A program made the position numbers and the translations under genes. Source: Vespa crabro (taxonomy: Eukaryota; Arthropoda; Insecta; Hymenoptera; Vespidae). Taken from it: 64,000 nucleotides of DNA. The stretch spans positions 4,258,521 to 4,322,520 of the forward strand of contig NC_060968.1 in assembly GCF_910589235.1 (NCBI RefSeq), given 5' to 3'. A model generated the notes under the pieces. That model made no database searches, was not told the DNA's origin, and saw only the letters and a list, made by a program, of their open reading frames with translations. Shown in pieces: positions 11,027 to 24,873 of this stretch (the stretch's first letter is position 1; each line of letters starts with the position of its first letter).

Positions 11027-13924
11027 TTAAAATTGTTTCAAGCACTGCATTATAATGGCTCTTAATCGTCTTCTGATTTTTTGATCGCCATTACAAAAGA
11101 TATGGGTAGAGTTATCTCCTATTTGAATTAAAGTATCCTCATCTTGCTAAAAAAGATAATAATGAAATTATTTTAATTGATAAGTTAAATTCAAATATTG
11201 ATATTAAGAGACATTATAATGATAATACCAAATGAATACTAGTAGAAGTAGGACTATGTTGTAATTTAGCACCTAATATTCCTTCCTGATTAAGTTTTTG
11301 AAGCAATTCTTGAGGATCCAATACACCATATTCATGCTTTCTTTCCTTAAGAATTTCTTCTTTTATTGGTGCTGGTGATCCTGAAGATCCTTTACGTTTA
11401 CAACTAGGTCTATCTTCTATGTTCTATACAAATAATATTTCATTATAAAAAAAAAGTTCTTATTTGTTTCATATATACAAGTATATATGTATATATATAT
11501 ATATATATATCTTTTCTTTTTATTGACATTCTTTTTTTCTATTGGTACCTTTATTGTATATACATTATCTTTGACTTCTAATTCACCAGTAACCGATGCT
11601 AGACTTAATCCAGGTCGAATCTCATTTAAAATAATATTTCCAGCTAAGTCGGGCTCAATAAATACGCGTCCCTTTTTACGTTTCAGAGGTAATTTTATAA
11701 CTTCACCTCGTTTGAAAGTAATCAATGGTTTTTCCTTGGAAAAGAAAAAGAGAAGAGAGAGAAAAAAAAAGAAAAGAAAAACATTCGAAATTATTTATTT
11801 AATGGATATAAAATTATCGAAAAAAAAAGAAAAATAACAAAAACAAAAAACTGATTAAAAAAACTTACTCCAACAGGTTCAATAACAAGATCCGTTCTAT
11901 GTGGTGCAGTTATTGGCGGTTGGGTATAACATTCGGGAATAACTAAAGTTTCTGGTTTCAAATCTCTAATCAATTTATTAGCTTGAGTAAAATTAAGAGA
12001 CGTATCTATTGGACAATGAACTGCTTTCATTGCCAGTGGTTGAAATGGTGCAAGTGCATCCAAATAAGGAAAATCAGGTTCTGCAATAGAAATGAAATAA
12101 TTTTTATAAGGGATATAGAATTTTAAATATCAATTTCTATTTCAATTTATTATTTATCAATACCTGTGAAAATGATTGTGTGCTGTGGATTATTACCCCA
12201 CAATTGAACAAAATGTACAGCATCTCCAAATCTTAAACTAGGATGTCCACAAAAAATAACACAAGGTTGCCTATAATCCGAACTAAATCCTTCCGCGTAC
12301 GTAGAAGTATAATGCTTGAGTCTTGCATTTTTTACAAGAAATGCATGAGGAAAAGGCTCTTCCGGTAGATAGACTTTATTTTGTTTATTTGTTGAAAGCC
12401 TGAAACAATCGAATTAATTTAATAAAATATGAAATAATTAATTCGAATAATTTACAATAATTCGATCTTACCATTCGGCCAAAATATTTGAATACGCCAA
12501 GGAAGTTTCGGCCACGGGTGATATAAAAAAAAGAGGTACTTGTGAAAATCCAGATTTATCCAAATGAGTACTAAGACATTCAAACAAATCGTATACCACA
12601 CCCGAAGGATAACATGGTATTAGAACACATCCGCCTGATCTGAGTGTCATAGCTGCAATAAGTATTATATCATATATATTTGTATATAAGAAATTAAATG
12701 TATACTTTATACTTACCAACAGTCATACACAATTCACCAAGCATTGTATCTGGATTAGCGGTTGGTGTTTGAGTTAAACCTGTTAGTATTAACATGTTAG
12801 CATGTTTCAATGTAGCTTGTTCCATAGGTCTTGGATGAGTAGTTAATGTTGATGAACCGCTTACAAATGCAACCTTTTCGTGATCGCATGATATCAACCA
12901 ATTACTACTGCCTAAACAATATCCAGAACTTATAGGGGTAACTGTCAATGCACCGTATATGTCCTGGAAAAAAATAACTTATTTTTATATCACGTTATTA
13001 TACAATAATAGCATATGTAAAATTTCCTTTTTCCATTTTTTTTTATTTTTTATTTTTTATTTTTTATTTTTTTTTTATTTATTTATTTTTTTTTTTTATA
13101 ATATTCCGATTACCAATTTTTGATCGTATCCAACTAATTGAATATTTGACAAAGCAGAATTTATAGCAGACAACGAATATATATGCCTCCATGATTTTGG
13201 CTTAAGTGCATCAGCTAAAGGAGGAGGTAATATATGTAATAATTCTTTCCAATGCTTAGCCAAAGTTGCTCTAGGTGTCTGTTCTATAAATTCTACTAAT
13301 TCTTCCATAAAAAATCTTCCAATTTGTAATGTTGGTTCGGTAGCATAAATCACTCCTTTAAAACCAGTACCTTCCGTTACAAATGGTAATGCAAGCATAC
13401 AAGTATAATTAGATATTAAAATGGCATCGATTTCTGAAAAATCTATTATTTTTTCAAGAGGTGGAGAAAATTCTGGTGTTGAATCAACAAATACTCTTCC
13501 ACAGCATTCTTTTAATTCCTGAAATGACATATATTTTGTTATTATGTGTTCTGGAACATAATTATATATTTCACACGTATTTATTAAACAAACCCCTTCA
13601 ATTTGCCAATCTTGATGATTATCTCTTGGAAGCCAAGTTGGTAAGGAATTAAATTTTGCACTAGGAACCATAGGTAATGGCATAAAATGTAAAATAGATT
13701 GCATGCTTAATCCACAATCCAACATTAAGGTGATTCCTTTGAAACTTAGAACAAGACATGGCTTTGTTGGTTCACTTGACAAGCAATACTATATGATAAA
13801 AAATAATAAAAGAAAATATATATACATATAAATAATAAATAATCTTTCAAAGATAATAATTATTCATATATAATTTGAAAAAATATTATATATATAATAT
13901 TAAAATCATAATTACCAATTTCAT
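11027..13924 (-). CDS. INTS9: Integrator complex subunit 9
   Basis: Metallo-beta-lactamase/beta-CASP protein that pairs with INTS11 in the nuclear Integrator cleavage module for snRNA 3' ends and nascent RNA. Nine coding exons: 13924-13916 (only MKL), 13788-13114, 12963-12717, 12652-12472, 12399-12164, 12080-11869, 11734-11549, 11423-11229, 11146-11027; all phases agree, giving 686 aa. Landmarks: LMLDCGLSM, ILISNYTCMLALPF, GYCLGSSNWLIS, TGLTQTPTANPD, VLIPCYPSGVVYDL, CGHPSLRFGD and a conserved C-terminal domain ending IIMQCLKQF. The active-site HxHxDH of catalytic relatives is replaced by SNYTCM, as expected for INTS9, which is the non-catalytic partner. Close in length to human INTS9 (658 aa). 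Confidence 0.95.
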
Positions 13925-14173
13925 TATTGTAATTGATTTTGGATTTATTTTCAAGTCTTATCGTTCAAAGTGCATTCGTGTTTATACAGGTCATTGAAGC
14001 ATCAAGTTCGACTTAACCTTTCCATCGCGATACATAACACGTATACATTGGAACTTTCCTTTCGTAATAATTATATTCAACTATAATATACAAACTATTG
14101 TTTATAGTATCGAAAAAATCATTTTATCAATACGCCTTTCGATTATTTTAATATCAATAATAATTTTAACACA
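13925..14173. promoter_or_regulatory. Bidirectional promoter, INTS9 (-) / MBLAC1 (+)
   Basis: Only 249 bp separate the two start codons, so both 5' UTRs and core promoters must fit here. The interval is AT-rich and has no evident TATA box. One promoter serving both genes is inferred from spacing and orientation. Confidence 0.75.
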
Positions 14174-15052
14174 ATGTGCGAAGTTAAAGTTCTGTTTAAT
14201 GGATACTCCGAGCAATTGGATGATAGAATAATGTGCGCTAATTGTTCGTGTACCTTAATAAAAGGTCCAAAATTAATTATTGTTGATACTATGACTGCTT
14301 GGGATCAGAAGAAAATTTTGGAAGGTAACTATTACAAAGGGCCGATTAATCATAGATATAAGTATATTTAAGAAGGAAAAAAAAAAATCGATCAACGCAT
14401 GATTTTAGCTCTTAGTCGTGAGAATGTAACACCAGCAGAAATTGATTATGTTGTATGTACACACAGTCATCCTGATCATATTGGAAATAATAATTTATTT
14501 ACCAATGCAGAGCACATTGTAGGCCATTCTGTACAACATGGTGATTTGTTTTATGAGGAAAATCTTAAAAATGGTATGTTTTGAATTAACAGAAAATAAC
14601 TTTAATTATATATATATCATGCATTAATATTATTTCATTTGTAGAAGAATATATTCTTTGCGAGGGAGTTAAAGTTCTTGCAACACCAGGGCATACATCA
14701 GAAGATATTACTGTATTAGTTCAAACTAATATTAATGGTCGATCTAGCTGCGTCGCTATTACAGGTTTTTCTTTTTATAATTATTATGAGTTTTATACTA
14801 TATAATTAATATTCTCATAAGATTTCATTCTGACATTTAAGATATATTTCAGGTGATCTGTTTGAAAAGGAAGAGGATATTGTAAATCCATTAATTTGGA
14901 AAAGTCTCGGTCAAAATGATTTACAAAAAGTTCAATCTTACATGCGCTCTCGTATAATTAATCTTGCTGATTTTATAGTACCTGGACATGGTCCGATGTT
15001 TTCTGTTACAGATAAAATGAGGCAAATCGTTGATAGTCAAGTGATTAAATGA
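14174..15052 (+). CDS. MBLAC1: Metallo-beta-lactamase domain-containing protein 1
   Basis: Small metallo-beta-lactamase-fold hydrolase. The human protein is reported as a nuclease acting on replication-dependent histone pre-mRNA. Four exons: 14174-14324, 14409-14573, 14645-14764, 14853-15052, all in phase, 211 aa. The start is the first ATG (MCEVKVLFNGYSEQ). Metal ligands are all visible: H69, H71, D73 and H74 in THSHPDHIG; H122 in TPGHTSED; D147 in TGDLFE; H191 in VPGHGP. Intron 1 is only 84 bp. It is shorter than human MBLAC1 (266 aa) but contains the whole catalytic core. Confidence 0.92.
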
Positions 15053-16590
15053 TTCTGCAATTAAAACCGAAACCATTTAATTCGACGATTAAATTCAACC
15101 ACGCTAATCGTTTACAATCTTATTTATTTTTACAAACATTTTATTAAACATTACATAATGAAGTACATGGTATCACAACATTATTATTTGTATATATTTT
15201 TATAATGACAATTGCATGCCAAATTATATGTATAAACAAGAAAAGAAGTACAATGCGCTAAGGGCATATTGACCATTGGCTTGTGTAATGTATATTAAAA
15301 TAACTTTCTATATAGGAAATTGAAAATCATTTATAAAAAGAATACAAATTAAATATGTTTCCGACATATTCGCACTTAGAATTTAAGCTATGTGTAAATG
15401 TTCACAGCCAACATCAAAAATTAACAATTTATATATTTGCATTTATCATTTTATAAGTTTTACATATTCATTTTTGTCAATAACGAATAGAATCTTTTAC
15501 TTCTGAAAAAAAAAAAGAAAAAAAAAAATACACTAGTATACTAAGTTATATTATCCATATATGAAAAAAACAAAGTTAATTATTATATATCATATATAAG
15601 AATTATTACTGCATTTATTTCTAGTTTAATATACTTTCTTTAAAAAAAAAAAAAAAATAAATAAAATAAAATAAAATAAAATAAAAAAAAAATAAATAAC
15701 AAATAAATAAATAAAAAAAAAAAAAAATAAAATAAAATAAAAAATAAAAAAAAAATAAAAAAAAAACAAACAGACAAAAAAAGAAAAAAGAAAAAAGAAA
15801 AAACAAAAAAAAATATTCACCGTGGTTGAAGTATTATTAAGAATGTTCACAACTCTAATGTATTAGCTTAAATATGCAAAAAATTGATACATTTTACAAA
15901 TGATATTCCTACACTTTTAACTAATGCTTTTTTTTTCTAACATTGTTTCAATCGGAGAACGAATTTATCTATCATAATCTTATATGTATAAAATGTATCA
16001 TATATAATAAACAAATTATAATGTAAAAGGTATTTACTGCGTATCTTGTTATGTAGAATGCCCTGCACTCGACATAGAAAAATGATCACCTTTTTAACAG
16101 CAAAATCAATTTGCTGAATGGTAATTTTGTAAAAAACTTAGATTTAATTTCACATCTAGACACATTTTAATGTTTTTATATTAAACAGATAAGATTATAG
16201 AATATTATTACATATATGCAAAAGATTTTTATATAATAATAAAAGTATACCAGGACCTCCACTGAATAATTAAAATGAATTGATACACAAATGGTGTATT
16301 AGGAATAACGTTTATGCCAGTTTCTTTTTTTTTATTACAGTTTTATTTTAATATATATATATATATTTTTTTTTTTTTTTATTATATATTATTTTAGGAA
16401 ATAGTTTTAATATAAGTTTAAAATTTTTCCAACAAAAATTTGACTGGACATAAGCAGTGTTTTTGGCAATCATTAGAACTTTCCTATCGTTTAAGCATTA
16501 TGGATTCATTAAAATAACATATTTGTCCGTCGCATATTCAATAATACATATTAGCAAGAGATTAAAGTAATTTTCAATATTATGTAATTT
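15053..16590. other. Convergent 3' region, MBLAC1/NHE
   Basis: 3' flank of MBLAC1 and, in the opposite direction, of the NHE gene. It holds an A-rich stretch of AAAT/AAAAT units at 15642-15810 and poly-T with (TA)n at 16350-16385. No coding sequence seen. Confidence 0.55.
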
Positions 16591-16680
16591 TTATAAATGT
16601 CTGCCGATCAAACCTGGCAGGGCGACGCGTGTGTGCAGTGGTAGTGGTCCCGGACTAACTTCTCCTGTCACTGTTCCCAG
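16591..16680 (-). CDS. Candidate alternative last exon of NHE, distal
   Basis: An isolated GC-richer 90-bp block in very AT-rich DNA. Preceded by the acceptor GCGGAACAG, it is open in phase 0 for 29 residues (LGTVTGEVSPGPLPLHTRVA, then LPGLIGRHL) to TAA. The phase matches the donor at 20859, about 4.2 kb upstream. Composition and frame support an exon, but the polypyrimidine tract is weak. Confidence 0.45.
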   Translation of the reverse strand: MGTVTGEVSPGPLPLHTRVALPGLIGRHL

Positions 16681-17727
16681 CTGTTCCGCAAAGTATTAAA
16701 TACATCAAGAATTTACTTGAAATTCTTATTAATTATTTAATATTATACATTGGCCACATACATCAGCATAATCATTTTCACATTCAACAGAGCGAACGTG
16801 AAGTGTAAAGGATTGTATTTACAAAAAAAGTATAATAATTGTTCTATTAACGTTTGTTTAAAGAAATTTAATAACAAATTTTCATTATCAATGGTAAGAT
16901 AATGTCTAGTTGTTTTCATTTTGTTGATTATCGTCAATCAATTTATTGTGCAATTAAGCCTAAATGGTCAATAAGTTATTATACTTACTAACATATTAAA
17001 ATTATTATACTATGGATAATAAAATAATTCATTTTTATTATATTTCACATAATTGCACTTACGAACATAGAGGACTAAATCAAATATATAATATGTACAA
17101 ACCAGACATTACCTAATGCTTAATAATATAGGTGTATTTAATCGCACAAATAAATATTATCAAGGACAGAAGATTTAAAAAACATATTCATTAATGTATA
17201 TTGTGTGTTGGACGCCATATGTTTGTCTGTGAAGAAATCAAAATAAAAAATATACTGCTTAAATTAAAATATATGGAAAGAAAAAAAATAAACAAGTTAG
17301 ATCTTTAGTTTGTTACTATTTCTTACAATCACAATATTGATGTGTATCACAGAAGAATCAAACATAAATAATTTATATACTTAAAAAATACATGTCAACA
17401 TGTATATAAACAATAATAATAACACGAGAGATTATCGACGAATTATATTAATTATAAATTCATAATTAACATAATTATCATTGTTATTATATTAATAACT
17501 GCGCAAAATAATAATCTTTTTATATTATCAAAGTTTTTTTTTTACTAGGTACTGTCTAAACGTTAAAAAAAAAAAAAAAAATAATAAAATTTGGATAAAA
17601 ATTAAAAATATAAATATCGTGTACAATTAAAGTCGATAATACAAAAATTATGATAAAACCTCATGGGCAACTTTTACCAAAATTTTAGAAAGAAGCTTGT
17701 TATTTATGCAACTTAAAAAAGCATATC

Positions 17728-17774
<47 letters not shown>

Positions 17775-19208
17775 TGTTAATACAAAGAAATAGCATAGTA
17801 AATCTTTACTAACTATTAAAAGTAATTATTTGCATGAAAAGTATTGTTATTGCTCTCATACAACATATCATTACATAAATTTTGTAAAAGCATCTTTCTT
17901 TCAAGGATTCTCTATGCAACAGAAATCTGTTTGAATGATTGATACTGACACAGAATCAAATAGCAAAAAATGCAAATGTGTATAAATTAATACTATTTAT
18001 ATGACATTCCTTGCATGATATTCAAGCCTGAGATGAAAAAGATATTATTTTTATCAGGCGGCATGCGAGAATATTAATAAACTAGATTATTAATAAATTA
18101 GATTAGAACAAGGAAAAAGAAAAAAAGAACAAAAGAAAAAAAAGATAATAATAAAAAATAAAAAAAGAAAAGAAAAATTAAATTCAGTCAAAATCTCTAA
18201 AACATATGATAAAAAAAAAGAAATAATATAAAGTAAAGCAGGAACTGTGTACTAGAGTTTCTTGGAACAATTTTTCATTCTTTTTTTCTCTTTACTTTTT
18301 TTAATTACTTAAACAGATATATATTTTTAAATGTTACTTCTGAACAACATTAAAATTGTTTATAAGAAATGTTGATTTAATCGATAAACTCTCGTACACA
18401 CAAGACTTACTGCATTTTAGGCATATTTTACTAACAATAAATATATGGAAAATTATGTTTAATGTTCAGTGTAATTATATATGACTTCTATGTAACTCAA
18501 ATTTTAAAAAAATATTTGAATACAGAGAATGTAAAAGAAGAAGAATATGTGTATATACACCAGAACATTTAAACGTTTAGTACTACCTATCGTATTAATA
18601 CTTTCTCAAAAATCACAAGGTATACTTATATATGCTTACTGATACAGACAAAAATCTTAATGACTAAATTATTTACTCCTCTTTTTCTTTTTTATATAAC
18701 TTATATCAATGTTATGCTTGTACTATTATTCAGGAAGCTGACAAAGACATAAGTCTAACAGTTATATGTTAAATAACAAATAACTTGATAATCATGTATA
18801 TTTCAACATTTACATCATTGAAAATGTTTTCGCCTATGAGAAAGAGAGAAATCTTATCGAATCGTTTTTTTACCCATTCTATTAATATTATTTTCATTAT
18901 TCTTCACAAAAAAATGAGGAAAAAAAAAGAAAAAAAAGGAAAAAAAAAAATGAAAAAAAAAGAAGAAAAATGAATAAAAAAAAAAAGAGATCAAATGAAA
19001 AAATGGAAGAAAAGAAAAAATGAGAATTCTTTATACTAGTTGAAAGAAAATGTTAAATTACTTTTTCTGAATTGCACATTGCAAATCACTTGAAATTTAA
19101 CTGATCAAAAAATTATTATTTGATTGGCTTCTTTGCTGTTATAATGTTCGTAACGGAATAAATCCTTCCATTCCGATGATTCTTAAGTCTTCATCATCAT
19201 CATCATCC

Positions 19209-19257
<49 letters not shown>

Positions 19258-20978
19258 GATTTCTTTTTCTCTAAAAAACCGTTAATATCGCAATCAAATG
19301 TGAACTATAATAAGTCGCTTGTAAATGCTGACAAACCACTGGACAGAAGCATAAATAAATTGAAAGCATTTATAAAGCATATTTCGGCGAAATGCTCTAG
19401 TTACATCAAGACAAAAGATATTTTTTTCTTTCTTCCCCCCCACCCCATCGAGAGACATTAAACATAATTTTCTAGATGCAGAAATAAAATATATACATGT
19501 ATAAGATAAAATATTTATCTTTGATAGCAATAAATTTAAATATTTATAAAAACAAACAAATAAATATTGCAATATATAGGCAAATAAATATTGACCCGTT
19601 AACATTTTAATACAAGCCATGTGTTAATTTATAATGCAAGCTACCAATAAAAAGGACTTTACATTTATCAGTAAACATATCATATCAGAAAACATACAGA
19701 TATTATATGTGTTTCTTAATTACAATGGCTTTTCAATAAATGTATTGTTATATCATGTATATGTATTTTATAACCATATATATGTATATATGTATAAATA
19801 TATATGTATATGTATATATATATGGCTATATTTCGTTAGTATTGCTATGATAAATATACAGTGAAATATGATAAACCAAATAGTGATACACACATTTCTT
19901 CATGGTAATTCTTAGTTTTTCTTTTTTGTATGATTATTAAAACATTACCATTAATCGAAATGTTATTTTAGTATTAAAAAATTTAGCATCGGTTAGTACA
20001 TGTCTACGTTTTTATTTTATTTTCTTTTTTTTCTTTTTTTTTTTTTTTTCTTTTTTTTTCTTTTATGCACAGAATATTTTCATAAAAAATATCTTTTAGT
20101 GCAAAATAGTACCTTATACAAGGTAGAGATCAAAATTTTATTCGTTTAAAATACTTTTATCATTTTTGAGATATTGATTCATATAGTTATACAAGTATAA
20201 CTATAGAACTTATATTTTTTTTTTAATATCATCATAAACGATGAAAATATTTTAAACGAACATAATTTTTTGCCTCATTTTCTATATATTTTAATAAACT
20301 TGATTATGTATATCACCATTTCTTGCCCAAATAGAAAAGTTAGTCCCGCATGCATATAGATTTATCAACACATTTTATATGAAAGAGTCGTGGATACGTT
20401 AATTAATAAATTATCTATGTAGAATATAATATTATTTATCTACAGAAAACGAAAAAAAAAAAAAGAGGAAAAACGAAGCAATTATCATTACTTTTTTTTT
20501 TTTTTTTTGATTCTCTGATACTTCCATATAAAATTAAGAACTTGTGTTGTACATGTTAATTAAATATTCTTGTATAAAAGTCTTATGGGATAACAGTGAG
20601 GTTTAGTAGAGTAGTAAGTACATATGAATGTGGCTTCAGAAACGCAAACCCATTGAAACTGATACATAAAATATATACGCGAAATACATATTTTTACAGA
20701 GGCTAGAGAGAGATATTAGAAATAAGATTTCTTGTGTTATTTCTATCTTCTATGTAAGTTAAGAATTACGTATGGTTCATCAAAGTTAGTGACATCAGTG
20801 CTGTTAGGTTGATAGCACGGGTTAACTGTGTAATTGAGATTAGGTTGATGGAAACTCACCGGCTGTACGTTTGTCCTTCTTCTTTCCATTTCACGATCTT
20901 CCAGACAAAAGTCAGAATCTGAATCAATTTTTCTTGAAACATCATCCTAATGCAACAGAGAGTGACAGAGAGAGAGAT

Positions 20979-21027
<49 letters not shown>

Positions 21028-24000
21028 GAAAAAAAGAAAGAGAGTAATATTATTTAAATAATTATATACGTAAATCTTTAAGATATATTTTATACCTGTG
21101 TCATTTGTTGTGTCGTTGTAAGAATCCTTGCTAACGGACCACAACACACTGGTAATGTTTCTAACAAGGTAGGCCTGGAGTGCGTTAATAGTGGTTTCAT
21201 ATATCGTGTGTCAAAATCACCCCATATTCTAGCGAGCAATGCTTTCTCATTAGGTTTTGCACCGGTTGGCACTGATCCATCCTGCATAGAATTATACTGT
21301 GAAATTTGAATAACATTTTTGTTATCCACCCTGTATGATTATATAATAAATTTCTTCTAAGTTATAAAAATAATTAATACTTATTATTTCATACATTAAA
21401 TTGTAATTAAAAGTAATGGAATAGTTATAAAGTATTACGTTGTAAAATATTTTGGCTATATGATCATACAATTCAAATCGAATCTTTAAAAATTCTATAT
21501 AATTTTTATTTTAAATATAAAAATTAGTCCTTTCTTAATTTTATATTATGGATATCGCTTCGTTGATTGTTACATTCAAATTATGTTGTTTGTCATTAAA
21601 ACATGCTCATAACATTTATCTTTTGATTCTTTAGTTATGTATGTATGTATGTATGTATATATATATATATAAATATATATTTACATAAAAGATATTGAAA
21701 GAGTTACAAGTTTAAAAAAAAAATTTTTCAATTTACTACAATTTTTCAGATTGCACGTTAAAAGTACTTTTTTTAATTAAATCTCATTTGGTGTGTGTAT
21801 ATATATATATATGTATATATATGTATATATATATATATATATATACATACACACATTTTGTTAATAAAAATTTGTTTACTTTCTCTGTATCACTACCTTG
21901 ACATACAGAATGGATAACAAAAGTAACAACTTTAAATAAAAATAAAAAGCACATGCAGATAGCAAACGTTTTAAGTAATTATTTATTTCGTAAGTTTATA
22001 TTGCAATATGATTGTGTAATAATATAATTGAAAATTGTGAAGAAGCAGCATTATTGTAGAAAGATTTTTAATCTATTGTATGTATTTAATTATTAGTTAT
22101 ATATAAATGTCACATGCAAAATGTAAATTAGCATGAAATATTTAATTAACTTCATTAATTATTCCAATAAGATTCAATATTAATTTTGTGTATGTGCGCG
22201 TGTATTCATGATTCTAATTGGTAATTGTTATTTTTTTGTGCATGAAATGATTAATAGATTTATATACTTTATGCGATATAATTATTATTCTATTAATATT
22301 CACAAAATTGCAAAGAACCTTTAAATCTCTGTGCAAACATACCGGAGGACTTCTTTCCCTACGCATGTCCAGATCGCCAAAGCCACCTTCGCCACCAGAC
22401 TATCAATGTATCAATATTAGCAAGTTAAACAACTGTATTTTCTAAATTAATTATTAAAAGTGCAATTATCCATAAATATTAATAAGATATTAATTTTATA
22501 ATGTTATCTGCATGCTGCGTAACTGAACCGAAATTAAAGGAAAAATACAAAAATAGAAAATGAAAAAGTAAAAAACAAAAACAAAACAAAAAAATAATAA
22601 TAATAATAAATAAAAAAAAAAAAAAAAAAAAAAAGAAAAGAAAAAAAAATTAAACTAATACATGCTGTTAAAATGAAATAAAAATATGAAAGTGAACAGA
22701 TTTTTTTTTATCCTAATAATTAAGATCTATAAATAATTAATAAACTCATAAAAGATTTTTAATAATAATAAAGAATTAAAAAAATTTACAATCTATAACA
22801 ATGTATTCTACAACGGTGATTTTAGGCATGTAAAGGTCAATAGAGAAAACAAAAAAAAAGAAAAAAAAAAAAAGTCTAAAAAAACTTTTGGATTTCATGT
22901 ATAATTCTACAATCTGGGATAAATATAAAAGTTATGATTTTATACTCATGAAATAATATTGAAATATAAATTTAATGAAATAGTACACACCTCCATGGTG
23001 TCCAGTGAATTGTACACCTGGATGAATAAGATACAATGAAAGAATAATGTAAACATGATGCAAGTTAAAGCTGTCATGCATAGATGCTTCTACATCTTAA
23101 TAATTGAGTTCTAAAGGACAAGTTTTTATATTTCTCTAAGTTATGTATACATTGCACGACTATACATATATATCTTGTAACAAGTATTGTAATTTGTACA
23201 ACTGTATTTTACAGATTTACTAAGATCTACAACAGCGTATAGGGCGAGAACAAAAAAATATGCTAGAGTTTATAATCAAATGAAATACTATATGATAATA
23301 AGCAAATTGTATGTATACTAAAAATGATTAGACAATAATAGCAATACTATTCTTTTTTCTTTCTTTTTTTAATATCAATGTAAAAAATTATCACGTGTAT
23401 TTTAGCTGCAAATTCCATGGAATTATATGAAGCTATTTTTTTCCTTTTTCTTTAACTATTTTTTTTTCAAAAATGAAATAAAACAATTCAAGCAACATTT
23501 TCATTCGAATATTTATAATATCACACGAAGTAATTTATTGATTTAAACATTATTAAAATATTGGATTTATTATATCATAACAACATTATGAGGTATGAAC
23601 ACAAAATTATATTAGATTGAATAAATTTTAATGTACTTACACTACGTACTCCATTTTGTGATAAACCTTCTATTTCTTCATCTACACCGACACTATAAGA
23701 GAGAAAAAAAAAAAAAAAGAAAAAAAAAAGGAAAAATAAGGATAATGTTATTAGTATTAAAAATAAAAAAATAAAAAGAAATAAAGAAGAAAAAAAAAAA
23801 AAAAAAAAGAAAACGGATATCGAATAACTATACCATACTTACGGTATATTAAACCAACTTAAAAATTGAGTCGTTGCACCACCTTGTAAAATTACTGTCA
23901 AGATCACAATTAAACTTGTCGTAGTTAACATGGCTTGTCTAGCACCTGATACAGTATTTCTAATTGCAAGAGCAAAACTCATGGCTCCGCGTAGACCGGC

Positions 24001-24819
24001 GAAGAAAAGCATGTGTTGATAATTCATTGAAATTTTTGGTTTTCTTGCTAAATTCAATATGAATGATAATGGATAAACATTTGCAGCACGTCCTAAGAGA
24101 GCACAAAGCTATTGTATTGTAGTTAAGGATATTATTACATACATAATTATATACATATTACAATTTTATATTCATAGATTTAAAGAAGGATACAAAGCCA
24201 GCAAAGATGAAGCCTGGATCAAAGTGATGTTTTGGAAAGGTAAACATCGAAACGCCTATATAACTGAATATAAAATTTTCAGCTAAGAAATTTAATAATT
24301 CAAAGAGATGTTTTGTCCGTTGACGAGAATCTGGGCTTAAATTATTATACGTATAATGTGCTTGGCAAATGCCACAAAATAAAACGGCGACCACACCTAA
24401 AATTGCAATATAACATTATTTATATTTTTTATAAAAAAGAATTCGTATCGTTTTTTTTTTTTTTACCTGTAAGATCTGAAGCTTCAGCAATTAAAAATGT
24501 GCTATAAGACATTAAGACAAATAGAGCCGATTCTAAAAGTGGAAAATCTCTAACTCTAGTAAATTTGGTTAACAATGCAGTAATACATCCCATGGTGGCA
24601 CCAATGAATAAGGATAAGCTAAAAATACAAACAAAATCGCCAAATGCTTGAAAGAATGCTACTGTTTCGAATCCCCCAGATCCAGATTGGTAACGTTCAC
24701 CATAATTTTGTATTGAACTGGAACAGATAAGAAGGTACAACATATTTCTTTGTATTTAATACTTTAAATTAACATTAAAATGAACAAATTTTAATGTTAA
24801 CAAAAAGAAAAAAAATATA

Positions 24820-24873
<54 letters not shown>

